64,000 nt of DNA from Burhinus oedicnemus (lineage: Eukaryota > Chordata > Aves > Charadriiformes > Burhinidae): positions 1,915,919 through 1,979,918 of the forward strand of contig VFFE01007859.1 of the NCBI GenBank assembly GCA_008921705.1. Direction: 5' to 3'. The notes under the pieces were generated by a model, which was given only the letters and a program-made list of their open reading frames with translations, searched no databases and was not told where the DNA came from. The position numbers were made by a program, and so were the translations under genes. This document shows positions 13,361-22,804 of the stretch, piece after piece (the first letter of the stretch is position 1; each line of letters starts with the position of its first letter).

Positions 13361-13424
13361 CTCTGAGCTGGGGGTTGGACCAGATGACCTTGAGAGGTCT
13401 CTTTCAGCTGGAATTATTCATGTT
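13361..13424 (+). mobile_element. CR1 LINE 3'-end scrap, sense to PCLO
   Basis: GGGTTGGACCAGATGACCTT followed by GAGAGGTCTCTTTCAGCTGG is the CR1 3' untranslated end in forward orientation. Only about 65 bases can be recognised, and the usual ATTCTATG tail has decayed. The boundaries are soft. Confidence 0.75.
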
Positions 13425-14287
13425 TCTTTGAAATATTGGGGTAGTCCTTCATGGTCAGTTTTAAATCAGCCGACATCAGAGAGAAAACAAAATACTTAAT
13501 ATGCTGAATCACAGCCTTGTAAATGAATACAGGGATTTAAGAATGATATCAAAACATAAAAATGCACTTTTTTCTTTTACAGACAAGTAGATGAAAGCAA
13601 AGTAACTGCATGGCTAAAGGGAACTCCACTTTAACCACCTTTGGAAGTCCCCACACAAATTTGCCATGCCCATTCCCTTTTCTTTGAACTCCTTCTACAG
13701 TATCCGTACTGCTGCATTCTGTATTACGTGATGCTTGGAGTGAACAAACTCATTATTTTTGCTATTAAAACTTCTGAAAAATTAGAGCATTTAGACTATC
13801 TGGCAGTGATTTCGTATGCACAGCACAGCTAACTCCATGTTATTTTGTAGCATTGTCAGTATTGTCAGTGCTAGTATAGACTGAGGTCAGAACTACTAAA
13901 GTGTAATAAAATCCATTTCAGAGGTAAAGTATGAGAAATGTGAGCCATTTAAGCCCTATTTTGAAAGTTTGCATGATGCTTAGGTAGGTCTCTGTCTTTG
14001 CCAAAAGGAGTGAAATTCTCTTTTTGAATATTCTTTCAAGGACCAAACAAATTTTAGGAGTAGTTTGCTATGAATCTAAAATATCATTTAAGATTCAGAA
14101 CATTTTATAAACTATTGATGACCTATTTTAGCTGTTAGATGAATTACACTTCTTTAAAAGCTTTGTAAGCTTTTAAAAGAATCAAGAAAAGCTGATTAAA
14201 AAATTTTCCATGAGAAATATTTTTGAGAGGCACATGCATTTCCAGGAAAATCAACATTATTTTCTTTTTCTGAAAGAGTTTGTGTTC

Positions 14288-14292
14288 ATAAA
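14288..14292. repeat. Target-site duplication, left copy (ATAAA)
   Basis: Five bases directly before the LTR start, identical to 14806-14810 directly after its end. Such a pair marks integration of the element. Confidence 0.8.
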
Positions 14293-14805
14293 TGTCGTGG
14301 TTTGGGCCAGATTGGCCCAATCCGATGGAACGACAGATGCTCTCTCTCTCTCCTGCTCCGCTCAGGAGACAGGAAAGAGAGGGGAAAGAAAAGAGAGAAA
14401 AAAGAGAGACTTAAGTATTTAGTAGGAAATGAAATATACAAAGCCGTATCAAGCTCCCAGGATGACAATCACGTCACCAGCAGGATCAGGGGAGGTCCCA
14501 GACTGAAATCAGTGACGTNNNNNNNNNNNNNNNNNNNNGGTGTGACCCCTCTACGCTTTTCCGCTTCTGACCCTCCAACGGGGCAAGTAGCAAAGTTGGC
14601 TGTCCTTGGTTGCCATAGCAATAAGTATAAGCCAGAGCCTCTCTGCATACCGTTCCTTGGCATCAGCCATAAACATGGGTCTTATCACTCTGAGAACGAA
14701 CGGTTTCCTGCACAACATGCTGTTAATTTCAGCAGTTAGAAGAGGCCCAGCTAACAAGTAAAGTTACTGAACAAAATTGGTCCTGCTTTACCTCAAACCA
14801 GGACA
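14293..14805. mobile_element. Solo LTR of an avian endogenous retrovirus
   Basis: The element starts TGTCGTGGTTTGGGCC and ends CTCAAACCAGGACA, giving TG...CA termini with an imperfect inverted repeat (TGTCGTGGTTTG against TGTCCTGGTTTG). It is bounded by a perfect 5-base direct repeat, ATAAA, at 14288-14292 and 14806-14810, which I read as the target-site duplication. A 5-base duplication fits ERV-L/class III type elements. No gag, pol or env coding is present, so it is a solo LTR left after recombination. It contains a purine-rich tract (about 14363-14411). Orientation is not certain; bird LTRs I know begin TGTCGTGG and end CCAGGACA, which favours the + strand. A Mutator- or hAT-type DNA element is less likely because of the duplication length. 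Confidence 0.8.
14519..14538. other. Assembly gap of 20 N inside the LTR
   Basis: Twenty consecutive N follow AGTGACGT and precede GGTGTGACCCC. The round length suggests a placeholder rather than a measured gap, so the true LTR length is unknown. Open frames spanning it are artefacts. Confidence 0.98.
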
Positions 14806-14810
14806 ATAAA
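14806..14810. repeat. Target-site duplication, right copy (ATAAA)
   Basis: Matches the left copy at 14288-14292. Together with the terminal A of the LTR it spells AATAAA on the + strand, the sense strand of PCLO. Confidence 0.8.
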
Positions 14811-16304
14811 GAAACACATCTAGAAGGCAAGGTAAAGCATGTAACACAAACAAAAATAAGGCAACACAAGACAGTGAGTATAACTATATAAAGTATAACT
14901 ATATAACAGACAGGTTTGGGCTGGTTTTCTCCCTTTTTTTCTGTTGCGCTAATGTTTGGGTGGGATTTTTCTGGTTAGTTCTGGTCTGCAGATCTGAGTG
15001 ATTGAGGGGATGTTTCTTCATCACAAACCTGAAAAGGGTAGTGCATCACCTGAACTTCATGCTCTGGTTTGGGAGACATAGGTTCTGCTTTGGTCTGGTT
15101 TAAAACAATTCATATCAAACATCCTGAGAGAATCTCTAAGGGCTTTTTTGGAGGGTAGGGCAGCACAAAAGAGTCAGGTGGGTTTTACTCTTCTTAGAAA
15201 GTGAAAGAAATTCTAATTACACAGAATAATATGTCAGGCTGCTGGTCACATCTGGAAAAATAGGAAAATATGACTTCCAGATCAGTCTTCAGAGAACAGT
15301 AAGTTTGTCCTTATTTGCATCCTTTGTTTTCTGCTGCATCAACCAAGGAAGCAGATGTGGAGAGAATGCAAAAATATTCAAATCCTGCTACTGAACCAGA
15401 GAGAGCTTTCTTGCTTGACTGATGGCTTGCAGATTAGAGGTAGGTCCAGGGTGGCTCAAGGGCACCACTGTTTAACAGAACAGCATATTTTTGAGAGTCC
15501 AGGATTTCAAGCAAATGGTGATATTATTTTCCAGCTACTAACAAACAGGAGGGAAGAAAAGGGGAGAAAAAAGATACTGAGGTTTTTATTGCTTTTGTCA
15601 GCAACCTAGAGAAGCTCAGTGACAGAGAACAGAGAGGAACAAGCAGAAATTTAATTTTAACAGAAAATTCAAATTTCATGTCACGGAAAGTGTGTGGAGG
15701 AATTTGAAGATGAAGTAGTGTAGCTGAATTGATTATCAGAAAACACAGAATAAAGCAAAAGGTATTATATGAGACGGCTTGCAATTGTGAAATCTACTTG
15801 TACACATCACTCAGTTTTAGTACCATTCTTTCCACTCTTTCTACCTATTTTCATCTAAACTCAATTTAAACTACTGTAACCTTTGCCTTTCAATAGAAAT
15901 ATGGCTGTGTTGTACTTGACATGGTATTTGGTTCCTCTTTGCAACCTTCACTTTTGTTAGACAGGGTTAATGCTATATGTCTTTTTCTCCCCATGCCTCC
16001 CTATGTGACCAGTGTTCTCAGACTGGAAAGACTTTGGTGTTCAAGTTGTCTGATTCTGGATTTGCACGAAGGCTGATGAAAACGGCTGAGCTAGACTTTA
16101 AGTGCTGTTGAAACTCCATAACTATTAGTTACGAGCATACAAATTGGAGACAATTAAACAGTTTTTTAAAAATATGTGGCAATACAGAACTATAACCAAC
16201 ACTTGTTTAAAAAGTTAATTTTGAAAATCTATTCTTTCCAATATGCATATGTGTATATTTGTGAGGTGTACCTATGTATTTATTTATGTATTTTAATCTG
16301 GCAG

Positions 16305-16355
16305 CCTGCGGAAACGACGAAGTCTGCTTCCCATCCAATCACTGGAGAAATTCAG
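16305..16355 (+). CDS. PCLO: Piccolo exon: entry to the C2A domain
   Basis: A 51-base exon in phase 0 at both ends, encoding PAETTKSASHPITGEIQ (17 residues). HPITGEIQ is the first strand of the Piccolo C2A domain and leads directly into LQINYD of the next exon; the preceding Thr/Ser/Lys residues end the linker. The acceptor is TTTTAATCTGGCAG and the donor GTAAAT. Being a multiple of three, skipping it would keep frame but would remove the first C2A strand; there is no evidence here that this happens. Confidence 0.93.
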
Positions 16356-17261
16356 GTAAATGTGTAGTTTTTGCTGTGTAAGTTGTTGTTGCTACTGGCT
16401 GCATTTTTCTGATGAGTAAGTTTGCAGACAGCAATCTCCATTAACCGATTTCTTATTCAACTCCAACCCCTTGAAAAGTCAGTAATCTAAGTCAGTGCTT
16501 GATTTTTGCCTGTCTCTAATGTTGGCTAATGAAATACAAACAGAAGAACAGAAAATGCTACTGTTCCTGAACAGGCTAAAAATGTAGTGAAATTCATTCT
16601 GATCTTTAACTTTTGGGCACTTACGGTGGTTTACTTCAGAAATTCCCAGACTCTACATTTAAGCAAAGACTGCTGTGGGTTTCTCATAATGCAGCATATT
16701 TATTTCCATGCAATGCTGAGTTTGTGGTTCTCTCTTATGTAAACTGATTTTACTCTAGCTTTTTAAAACAGTGCAACTGGGAGCAGCAGAATAAATGAAG
16801 CCTAGCTTCCTATAGATTTCTGTCTTTTTTTTCTTAATTAATCCCTCTCTTCTGTACTAGTACTAAGGGTCTTTCCATAGTATTATAACATCCTTCCTGG
16901 GCTTGGGCTCTAGGTAGTCAGAATTTGTGGAATTCCTACTCAATAAGCTGGCTGTTGCTCGGAATTATATCAAGGGTTCAAATTTCATCTGTCTTTTCCT
17001 CATTGGAATAGATCAATATGCGTCTCCTTTTTTTTTTTTAACCAATACTGACAGACTTTGAAAGCAAAATTTGTTTCAAGAGCTAACATAATTATCTCAT
17101 TCTAGTCAGGAGAGAGAGAGATGGAAACCTCTAAAATGTGTTTATTTCCAGCCAAAGGAAAGTCTAAAACTCATTTTATTCAAAGAATTTTGGAGAGGTA
17201 TTGAATCATTTAGGAAGTCAAATTAAAAAATAATCTTACTGTGTTTTAATGCATTCTCTAG
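16356..17261 (+). other. PCLO: PCLO intron, 906 bases
   Basis: Intron inside the C2A coding region. It has a T-rich run at about 17026-17039 and an ordinary AT-rich body. The acceptor is GCATTCTCTAG. No repeat element or gene was recognised. Confidence 0.88.
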
Positions 17262-17392
17262 CTTCAAATCAACTATGACAAACACCTTGGCAACCTTATC
17301 ATCCACATCCTTCAGGCAAGAAACCTTGCTCCCAGAGACAACAATGGCTATTCTGACCCCTTTGTTAAAGTTTATCTTCTTCCAGGGAGAGG
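17262..17392 (+). CDS. PCLO: Piccolo exon: C2A domain with first Ca2+-binding loop
   Basis: A 131-base exon encoding [40 protein letters not shown] and PGR, then two bases (GG) of a Gly codon. This is the classical C2 core: [11 protein letters not shown] strand, then the loop [12 protein letters not shown], where the two Asp are the conserved loop-1 Ca2+ ligands, then the VKVYLLPGR strand. C2A binds phospholipid in a Ca2+-dependent way at the presynaptic membrane. The acceptor is CATTCTCTAG and the donor GTAAGT. The split Gly codon can be completed either by the microexon (A) or by the following constitutive exon (T), both giving Gly, so inclusion and skipping are both in frame. Confidence 0.97.
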
Positions 17393-18998
17393 GTAAGTGT
17401 AGGAGAAATTTTAACCTGAACTTTCTTTTAATTTGGGTTTTTCACTTGTGACTAATATACAGAACTGAGAGTTATCCGTATAGAAAATCCAGGTACAACA
17501 CCAGGAAACATGATGCATTTCTAATAGAGAGCCAGATCCTGTTCCCAGGAGAATATGCATGCTTTGCTAATGACCTCAGGGACTTCATGTTCATTCCTGT
17601 AGATTTTTTTTTTCCCCATGTTTCCATTGAAAAATTCTAATACATACAAAAATATGTATTAAAAGAACAACAGACTGAACTGAAATGTACTAAATATATG
17701 TAATACTCTCTGTAATGTAGAAAACTACACGTTAAGGTTAAAATAGAATTGTTGCTTTAGCTCAAGACATTCTGAATTTGGGACAGATTTGCAAACATAT
17801 AGAATTACAGTATCTGAGATAAATTTAAGGTTGTAGTATAATATCAAAGGTGAGAAATACTAGACAGAAAACATTAATTCCCTGTGATTTTTAGAGCTAA
17901 GATACGGGTTTAGAAATTCTGGTAATTTTCTATCTAATGACTATAAAATCACTAATCACTTTTTCACAGACCATTGCTTTTTTAGACTCTTTAATTACAA
18001 ATATCTAATTAGTGTTTCTTCTAAAAGATATGGTTCTGTATTGGCAATATTATAATTCTTTTTTGTGCCCTAAATTTGCAGAATGTCATATGTATGCATA
18101 CGTATACATGGGTATAATAATCCTGCTGACTTCAGTGGCAATATCTAAAGCTAAGCTGATGGATCAGACCTTAGATTGCAAAGACAAATTCCTGCAAACT
18201 TCTCTGCTTGTGTAATCACATTCACCCAAAAAGACTCTTAGGCTAGGACCATGCAACTAAAAATCTGTATTTCTGTTCTATTCAAAGTAACAGGAAAGTG
18301 GCTGCTCAGGCCGCAGTTCAGCATTTGGCATATGGGCAGGCGCCACTAGAAGCACATGGATGGTACAACTAAAGGCATGCGTATTCTTTTGTAGCTTGCT
18401 CATTCCAGATATACAGCATTCAATATTGTTCAGTGGCACTGGGCCCAAAACTATTACTGGATATAATGGAAACAGGTCCTAAATCTTGAGGGGGTTTTTT
18501 AATGCACATAAGAGTCTTGTAAAATACTTGTCAAATCAATATTACTGGGAATTTTGCAGGTACGTTCACTGATGTAAAAATAAGACTTTGAACTAGAGAG
18601 ACTTTCACCCTGCAGAGGTCTAAGCCAGATCCAAGTATAGGTTTAAACTTGCGGCCAAGCTAGGAAGAACTCGGATTTTAGTTTTGTTTGGGTTCATTAT
18701 TTTAAAACATGGCAATGTTACAGTTTTGCATGCAACTTGGGGCTTTAGGGAATAATGATAATGAAGAGTTTCTCAAAAGTGCCAAACCTATTTCTGAAAG
18801 CTGAAACTTGAATTGCCATCTGTAGTTTATCCGTAGTTCAGTCCATGCTAGACTTCTTATTCTTCCTAATGCCTCTATTTCCTTTGATTCTGATACTAGA
18901 AACTAGCCACTATTCACATGTTTTCTTTCATCTCTGTTCTCATTTTCTCTCACACTGCTTCCTCTGTGTTCCTATCTCTGTAAATGCTGGGTATGCAG
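17393..18998 (+). other. PCLO: PCLO intron before the C2A microexon
   Basis: Intron of about 1.6 kb. Its last 130 bases are rich in pyrimidines (roughly 18845-18980, many TTCT/CTCT motifs), as is common upstream of neuronal microexons. It ends GTATGCAG. No repeat element was recognised. Confidence 0.8.
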
Positions 18999-19025
18999 AC
19001 AAGTCATGGTTGTCCAAAATGCAAG
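18999..19025 (+). CDS. PCLO: Piccolo 27-base microexon: alternative C2A insert
   Basis: This exon is too short to show as an open frame. It is bounded by GTATGCAG and the donor GTAGAG. Joined to the preceding GG and the following T it reads Gly-QVMVVQNAS-Ala, adding exactly nine residues without changing frame. In mammalian Piccolo the same nine-residue segment is an alternatively spliced insert of C2A; the form with it has low Ca2+ affinity and undergoes a Ca2+-driven rearrangement and dimerisation, while the form without it binds Ca2+ more tightly. The donor departs from consensus at its fourth and sixth positions (GTAGAG, not GTRAGT), which fits a regulated exon. I inferred usage from sequence; inclusion level in tissue is not visible. 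Confidence 0.92.
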
Positions 19026-22000
19026 GTAGAGTGTACTATCTTCCAAGTTTATTCTTTCATTTTTGTATGTGTGCATGATGTTTTGATAAGCCTGTGCATT
19101 GAACTATAGATTTCTCTTGAGTGTTGATGATAGGGAATTGCAGCATGGTTTTGCTGTTCATTTTCTAATGAATCCCATTTCCAGGTCAGAAGGAACTGGA
19201 AACAAGTAATTAATGACACTTAATATTCTAGGGCCAAACTCTGAGGACAAACAAAATTTTTTTTGAGGTCTGGAAGAATTTAGTTCAGAGATATTTAAAC
19301 ATTCATTCTCACTCACTCAAAATTGCAAAATAATTAACTGTGAACTCGTATCAAGATTTTGAATGGTGTTATTGCCAAGACAAACATGCACTGTTTGGAA
19401 ATGAAATGGAATATTTTTCTCTCTACACCTTGCACAGTGTATAGACATTAAAGGCAGGTATAATTCTAGATAATTGCCCAGCTGGCTTTAAAGCTGCTTG
19501 ACCACATAAATGGCTATTTGTGGTAAACAAAGTTGAATTTTTAGTTATTGAAATTACTAATGCTTCGTTTTTCCTGGAGCTGGAAACACAAGGTAAAACT
19601 CCATTCTCAAGATATGCTAATATCAGCCCAAGCTAAGTACATAATAATAGTAATTAAGCCCTAATTCTGAATTTGTTTAAAAGTAGAACTCTGACCAAAC
19701 AATTCAACAGATTAATTTTAATAAACAAATCTTCTCTATCATCAGCCTTTTATTATCTTCGATAATAAAATTATTTAATGAATGTGTTTAAATTCCACGT
19801 TTTATGTGCAGTTGTTCTATTATACTGTTTTTATTGTACTTTCAATTGTATTACGTATTAATAAACTATAATTAGGGAAGCATAGAGAAACGATAAAAGA
19901 GTAATGCAGTTTGTATCTTTTCACACAGCATACTCTGTGAATTTCAAGTGCTAATTATTTCATACTAGGTACAGACTGGTTTAATGAAAGCAATTTATTA
20001 AAACATCATCTGTTAATCATGATTGTTGGGGGGAAGATGCATTGGTGGTATGAACTTAGTGTATTTACCAGATCCTTCCCTTCAGAGGTCTAGAAACCTT
20101 CAGCTGTCATCCAACTTAGCCTGGGTATGCACCTCCATAGAAGTGGTCATGGTGTCCTGCTTCCCTCTGCAACGGATCCAGACCATAAGTTATATGAATG
20201 TGGGCTAACGCCACCCTTGCCAGTTTAGATCCAGATACCCTCTGGACTTCACTGGAAATATTCCAGACTTACCATGTTAACAACACATTTACCTTTTGTC
20301 ACTGCCAGCTCTGAAACTCAACACTGCATGAACCACCTTCTCACTTATTTCTGAAAACAATCAGAAACTTTGAAAAGGTGATGAAGATGTAATATTGCAA
20401 AAGGAAATCCGTGAAAGGAAAGGGAATGTCTTGGCATCATTTTCTTGGCTGAGTGAGCAAAGTGTCCTTTCCTACTTTCTTCAAAAATATGAAAGTATAT
20501 CAGTTCCTTAAAACCAGTAGATCATAGGACATTTAGACAGGCCCAAGACCTATAGTGTTATCCTGGCTTAGTTAAGGTAAGAAGTAAGTGGGTTACTCTG
20601 GGTGTAGGATGAGTTTGGATAAGTTAATATTTCATTAATAGTTGATCAGAAGACATTCATTTGAGGAGTACTGTGAGCCCAGAGACAGAGAGATGCTGCC
20701 AGCCCAGCTGTCACTTGCCCGTGTCCCATGTCTCCATATGGGTTAGTCAAATCTCATTAATACTCTGAGTGATGGAGATGCTTTTCTTAGATCAGAGAGT
20801 GGGAAAAGAAGGCTACTGAGGTGCTTAAAAATTGAAGTGCATTACTGAATTGGATTTGCCATCAAAATCTAGTTTCCAAAAAGATTCAAATGTTGTATTT
20901 CAGCTTTCCTTCCAAGATATGCAAAGAAATAACTTTGTGTGAGTTTCTCTTTCATATGCTCTTGGTCCCCTTAGATTTCAATTCTTCCTTTTCTTACTGA
21001 CATACAAGAAAAAAGAAATCTCCTTTTTTTTAAAAATGTACCTTTGTAGGCCGTGGCTGACAGAACTGATTGAACTGTGGAAAGCTGCTGCTTTCTTATA
21101 AGCAGAGTGGACAGATACTCTGTTTCACAGGTCCCAATGCCTTTCACATTTTTTGATAAACTGGAAGACAGCGTATAGCATGTTTTGCAAGAAAATAAAC
21201 GGAACTGCATAGAATGACTGGAGCAAAAACTAAGAGCAAAAATAACTGCAAGTTCCTTTCATTAAAACATATCAGTCTAGTAGGCAGCTTGGATATGGCC
21301 ACCTCCTTTTGGAGAATAAGACCACTACACACTCCAGAATAATTAGAGGGGAGCACTGCACAGTAGAATTGAGTTTGTAGACTGAAAGTGCTGGTGCTGA
21401 AGACCCAACATTGACATATATGTGTCAGTAAAATATGTGCATCTTTCCAATAACCTTAATTCAGACCTGCTCCAGTCTGGTACCATGCATGATACACCAT
21501 TAGTGACTAGCTGATTAAATGAGTCCCTGGAGCCCATCTTCTGAGTTAATCTCCTATGAAAGGAATCTACTTCATTAGCTCTGAGACCATGCCACAGTGT
21601 GAACCAAAACACAGTTCAATCGAAAGTCAGAAGTGAGAATCAGGAGAACAGCACACTACCAAAAATTAATGTAAGGGAACCATAAGAGTGTTTAATAGGG
21701 CAGATACAGGTCATTCTGTGCTATTTGGCCTTAGCGCTGGAGAACGGTCCTGGATACATTTAATTTACTAATAGATATAGCACGTAAGTCCTTTAATGTA
21801 TGGGAGGTTTGAACAGAAGACAAAGGGCAGTTGACTCGCAGACTGGCAAAAAGAGGTTCTTTACCTTATATCTTGTTGGATTTTCAAAGTATTAAAAGCA
21901 TCTCATGTTCTCCTACCCAACTCTTTTGAGAAGTCCATTAAAATTTATATTAAATTAAAATCAGAATGGAAGCAAATCTGACATCAAAGCTCACAGAACT

Positions 22001-22710
22001 AGATTAATCCGTATTCTGTTAAATGTTAGTATATTGCTTTCTCCATACTCAGGAAATGCAAAGTACAGTAGTTCTTTTTAAAAACAGATTATGCAGCCAA
22101 ACTTTTTATTCTTGGCTATTGATAAAAACAATCATGAGCTTGATGCACTTTTATGTTTGTTTCCAGTACAGTTAGAGGTATAGGCAGAGAACAGGATCAA
22201 TAAGAAATTAGTGTTTCTACCATTAACAGGATATTAGTTACCCCATGGTATTCATTAAACATTCTTGTGAGATGAGACTCCTGTCATTAGAGCCCGTAAC
22301 CTATAAATATAATGGATTCATGCTACTTTAAAGTGCTAATAGGAGGATGGTCTTGGAAAAGAAATCAATGCATTATCACTTCAATTTATAATCAGATCCC
22401 AACACCTCCAATGAGAGAACAAAGTATAAGTGTACGTGCCTGCTGATGCTTTATGTTGAAACGGTTGTAGGCAACGCTAGCCTGCTGAAGAGTCAGAAGA
22501 AGAGATTTTAAAAGACCACATCAGGAAAGCATACTAAAGAAAAAAATCCAAAGGCTGTCATTGTCCTCCTGTAACCCTGAGTTGTTGCAGAAATGGGAGA
22601 CGCAGTTCTGTTCTTTTTCTGGTTTTTGGTTTGTGAGTGTGTTTTTGCATTAGAATTGAAAGAAACAAAAGACCACTAATGTAATGTTTCCTTCCTTTGT
22701 TCAAATTCAG
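19026..22710 (+). other. PCLO: PCLO intron after the C2A microexon
   Basis: Intron of about 3.7 kb with AT-rich sequence. Short open frames at 20023-20208 and 20971-21612 have no recognisable similarity or splice context. No CR1, LTR or RNA gene was recognised. It ends TTCAAATTCAG. Confidence 0.83.
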
Positions 22711-22804
22711 TGCTGAATACAAGCGGAGAACTAAGTATGTACAGAAAAGCTTGAATCCTGAGTGGAATCAGACGGTCATTTATAAAAATATCTCCATGGA
22801 GCAG
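22711..22804 (+). CDS. PCLO: Piccolo exon: C2A middle strands, polybasic region
   Basis: A 94-base exon. After its first base completes Gly (microexon skipped) or Ser (microexon included), it reads [20 protein letters not shown] then [11 protein letters not shown], ending in phase 0. [21 protein letters not shown] is the C2 signature around the fourth strand: a basic KRRTK cluster that in C2 domains commonly contacts acidic lipid, and LNPEWNQ, the usual turn before loop 2. The acceptor is TTCAAATTCAG and the donor GTGCGT. The residues are as expected for Piccolo, with only mild changes. Confidence 0.97.

Larger units (their letters stand above)
10718..16304 (+). other. PCLO: PCLO intron with solo LTR and CR1 scrap
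   Basis: Intron of about 5.6 kb. It contains a short sense CR1 piece near 13361-13424, a solo LTR at 14293-14805 with a 20-N gap inside it, and a near-exact 15-base tandem duplication around 14876-14905 (AGTATAACTATATA repeated). Short open frames are present but none resembles a protein I know. The block around 12870-13180 is less AT-biased than its surroundings and is unassigned. Confidence 0.85.

Noticed and set aside
14302..14739. 145-codon open frame across the N gap
   Set aside because: Runs through 20 unknown bases inside a non-coding LTR; the reading is an artefact of the gap.
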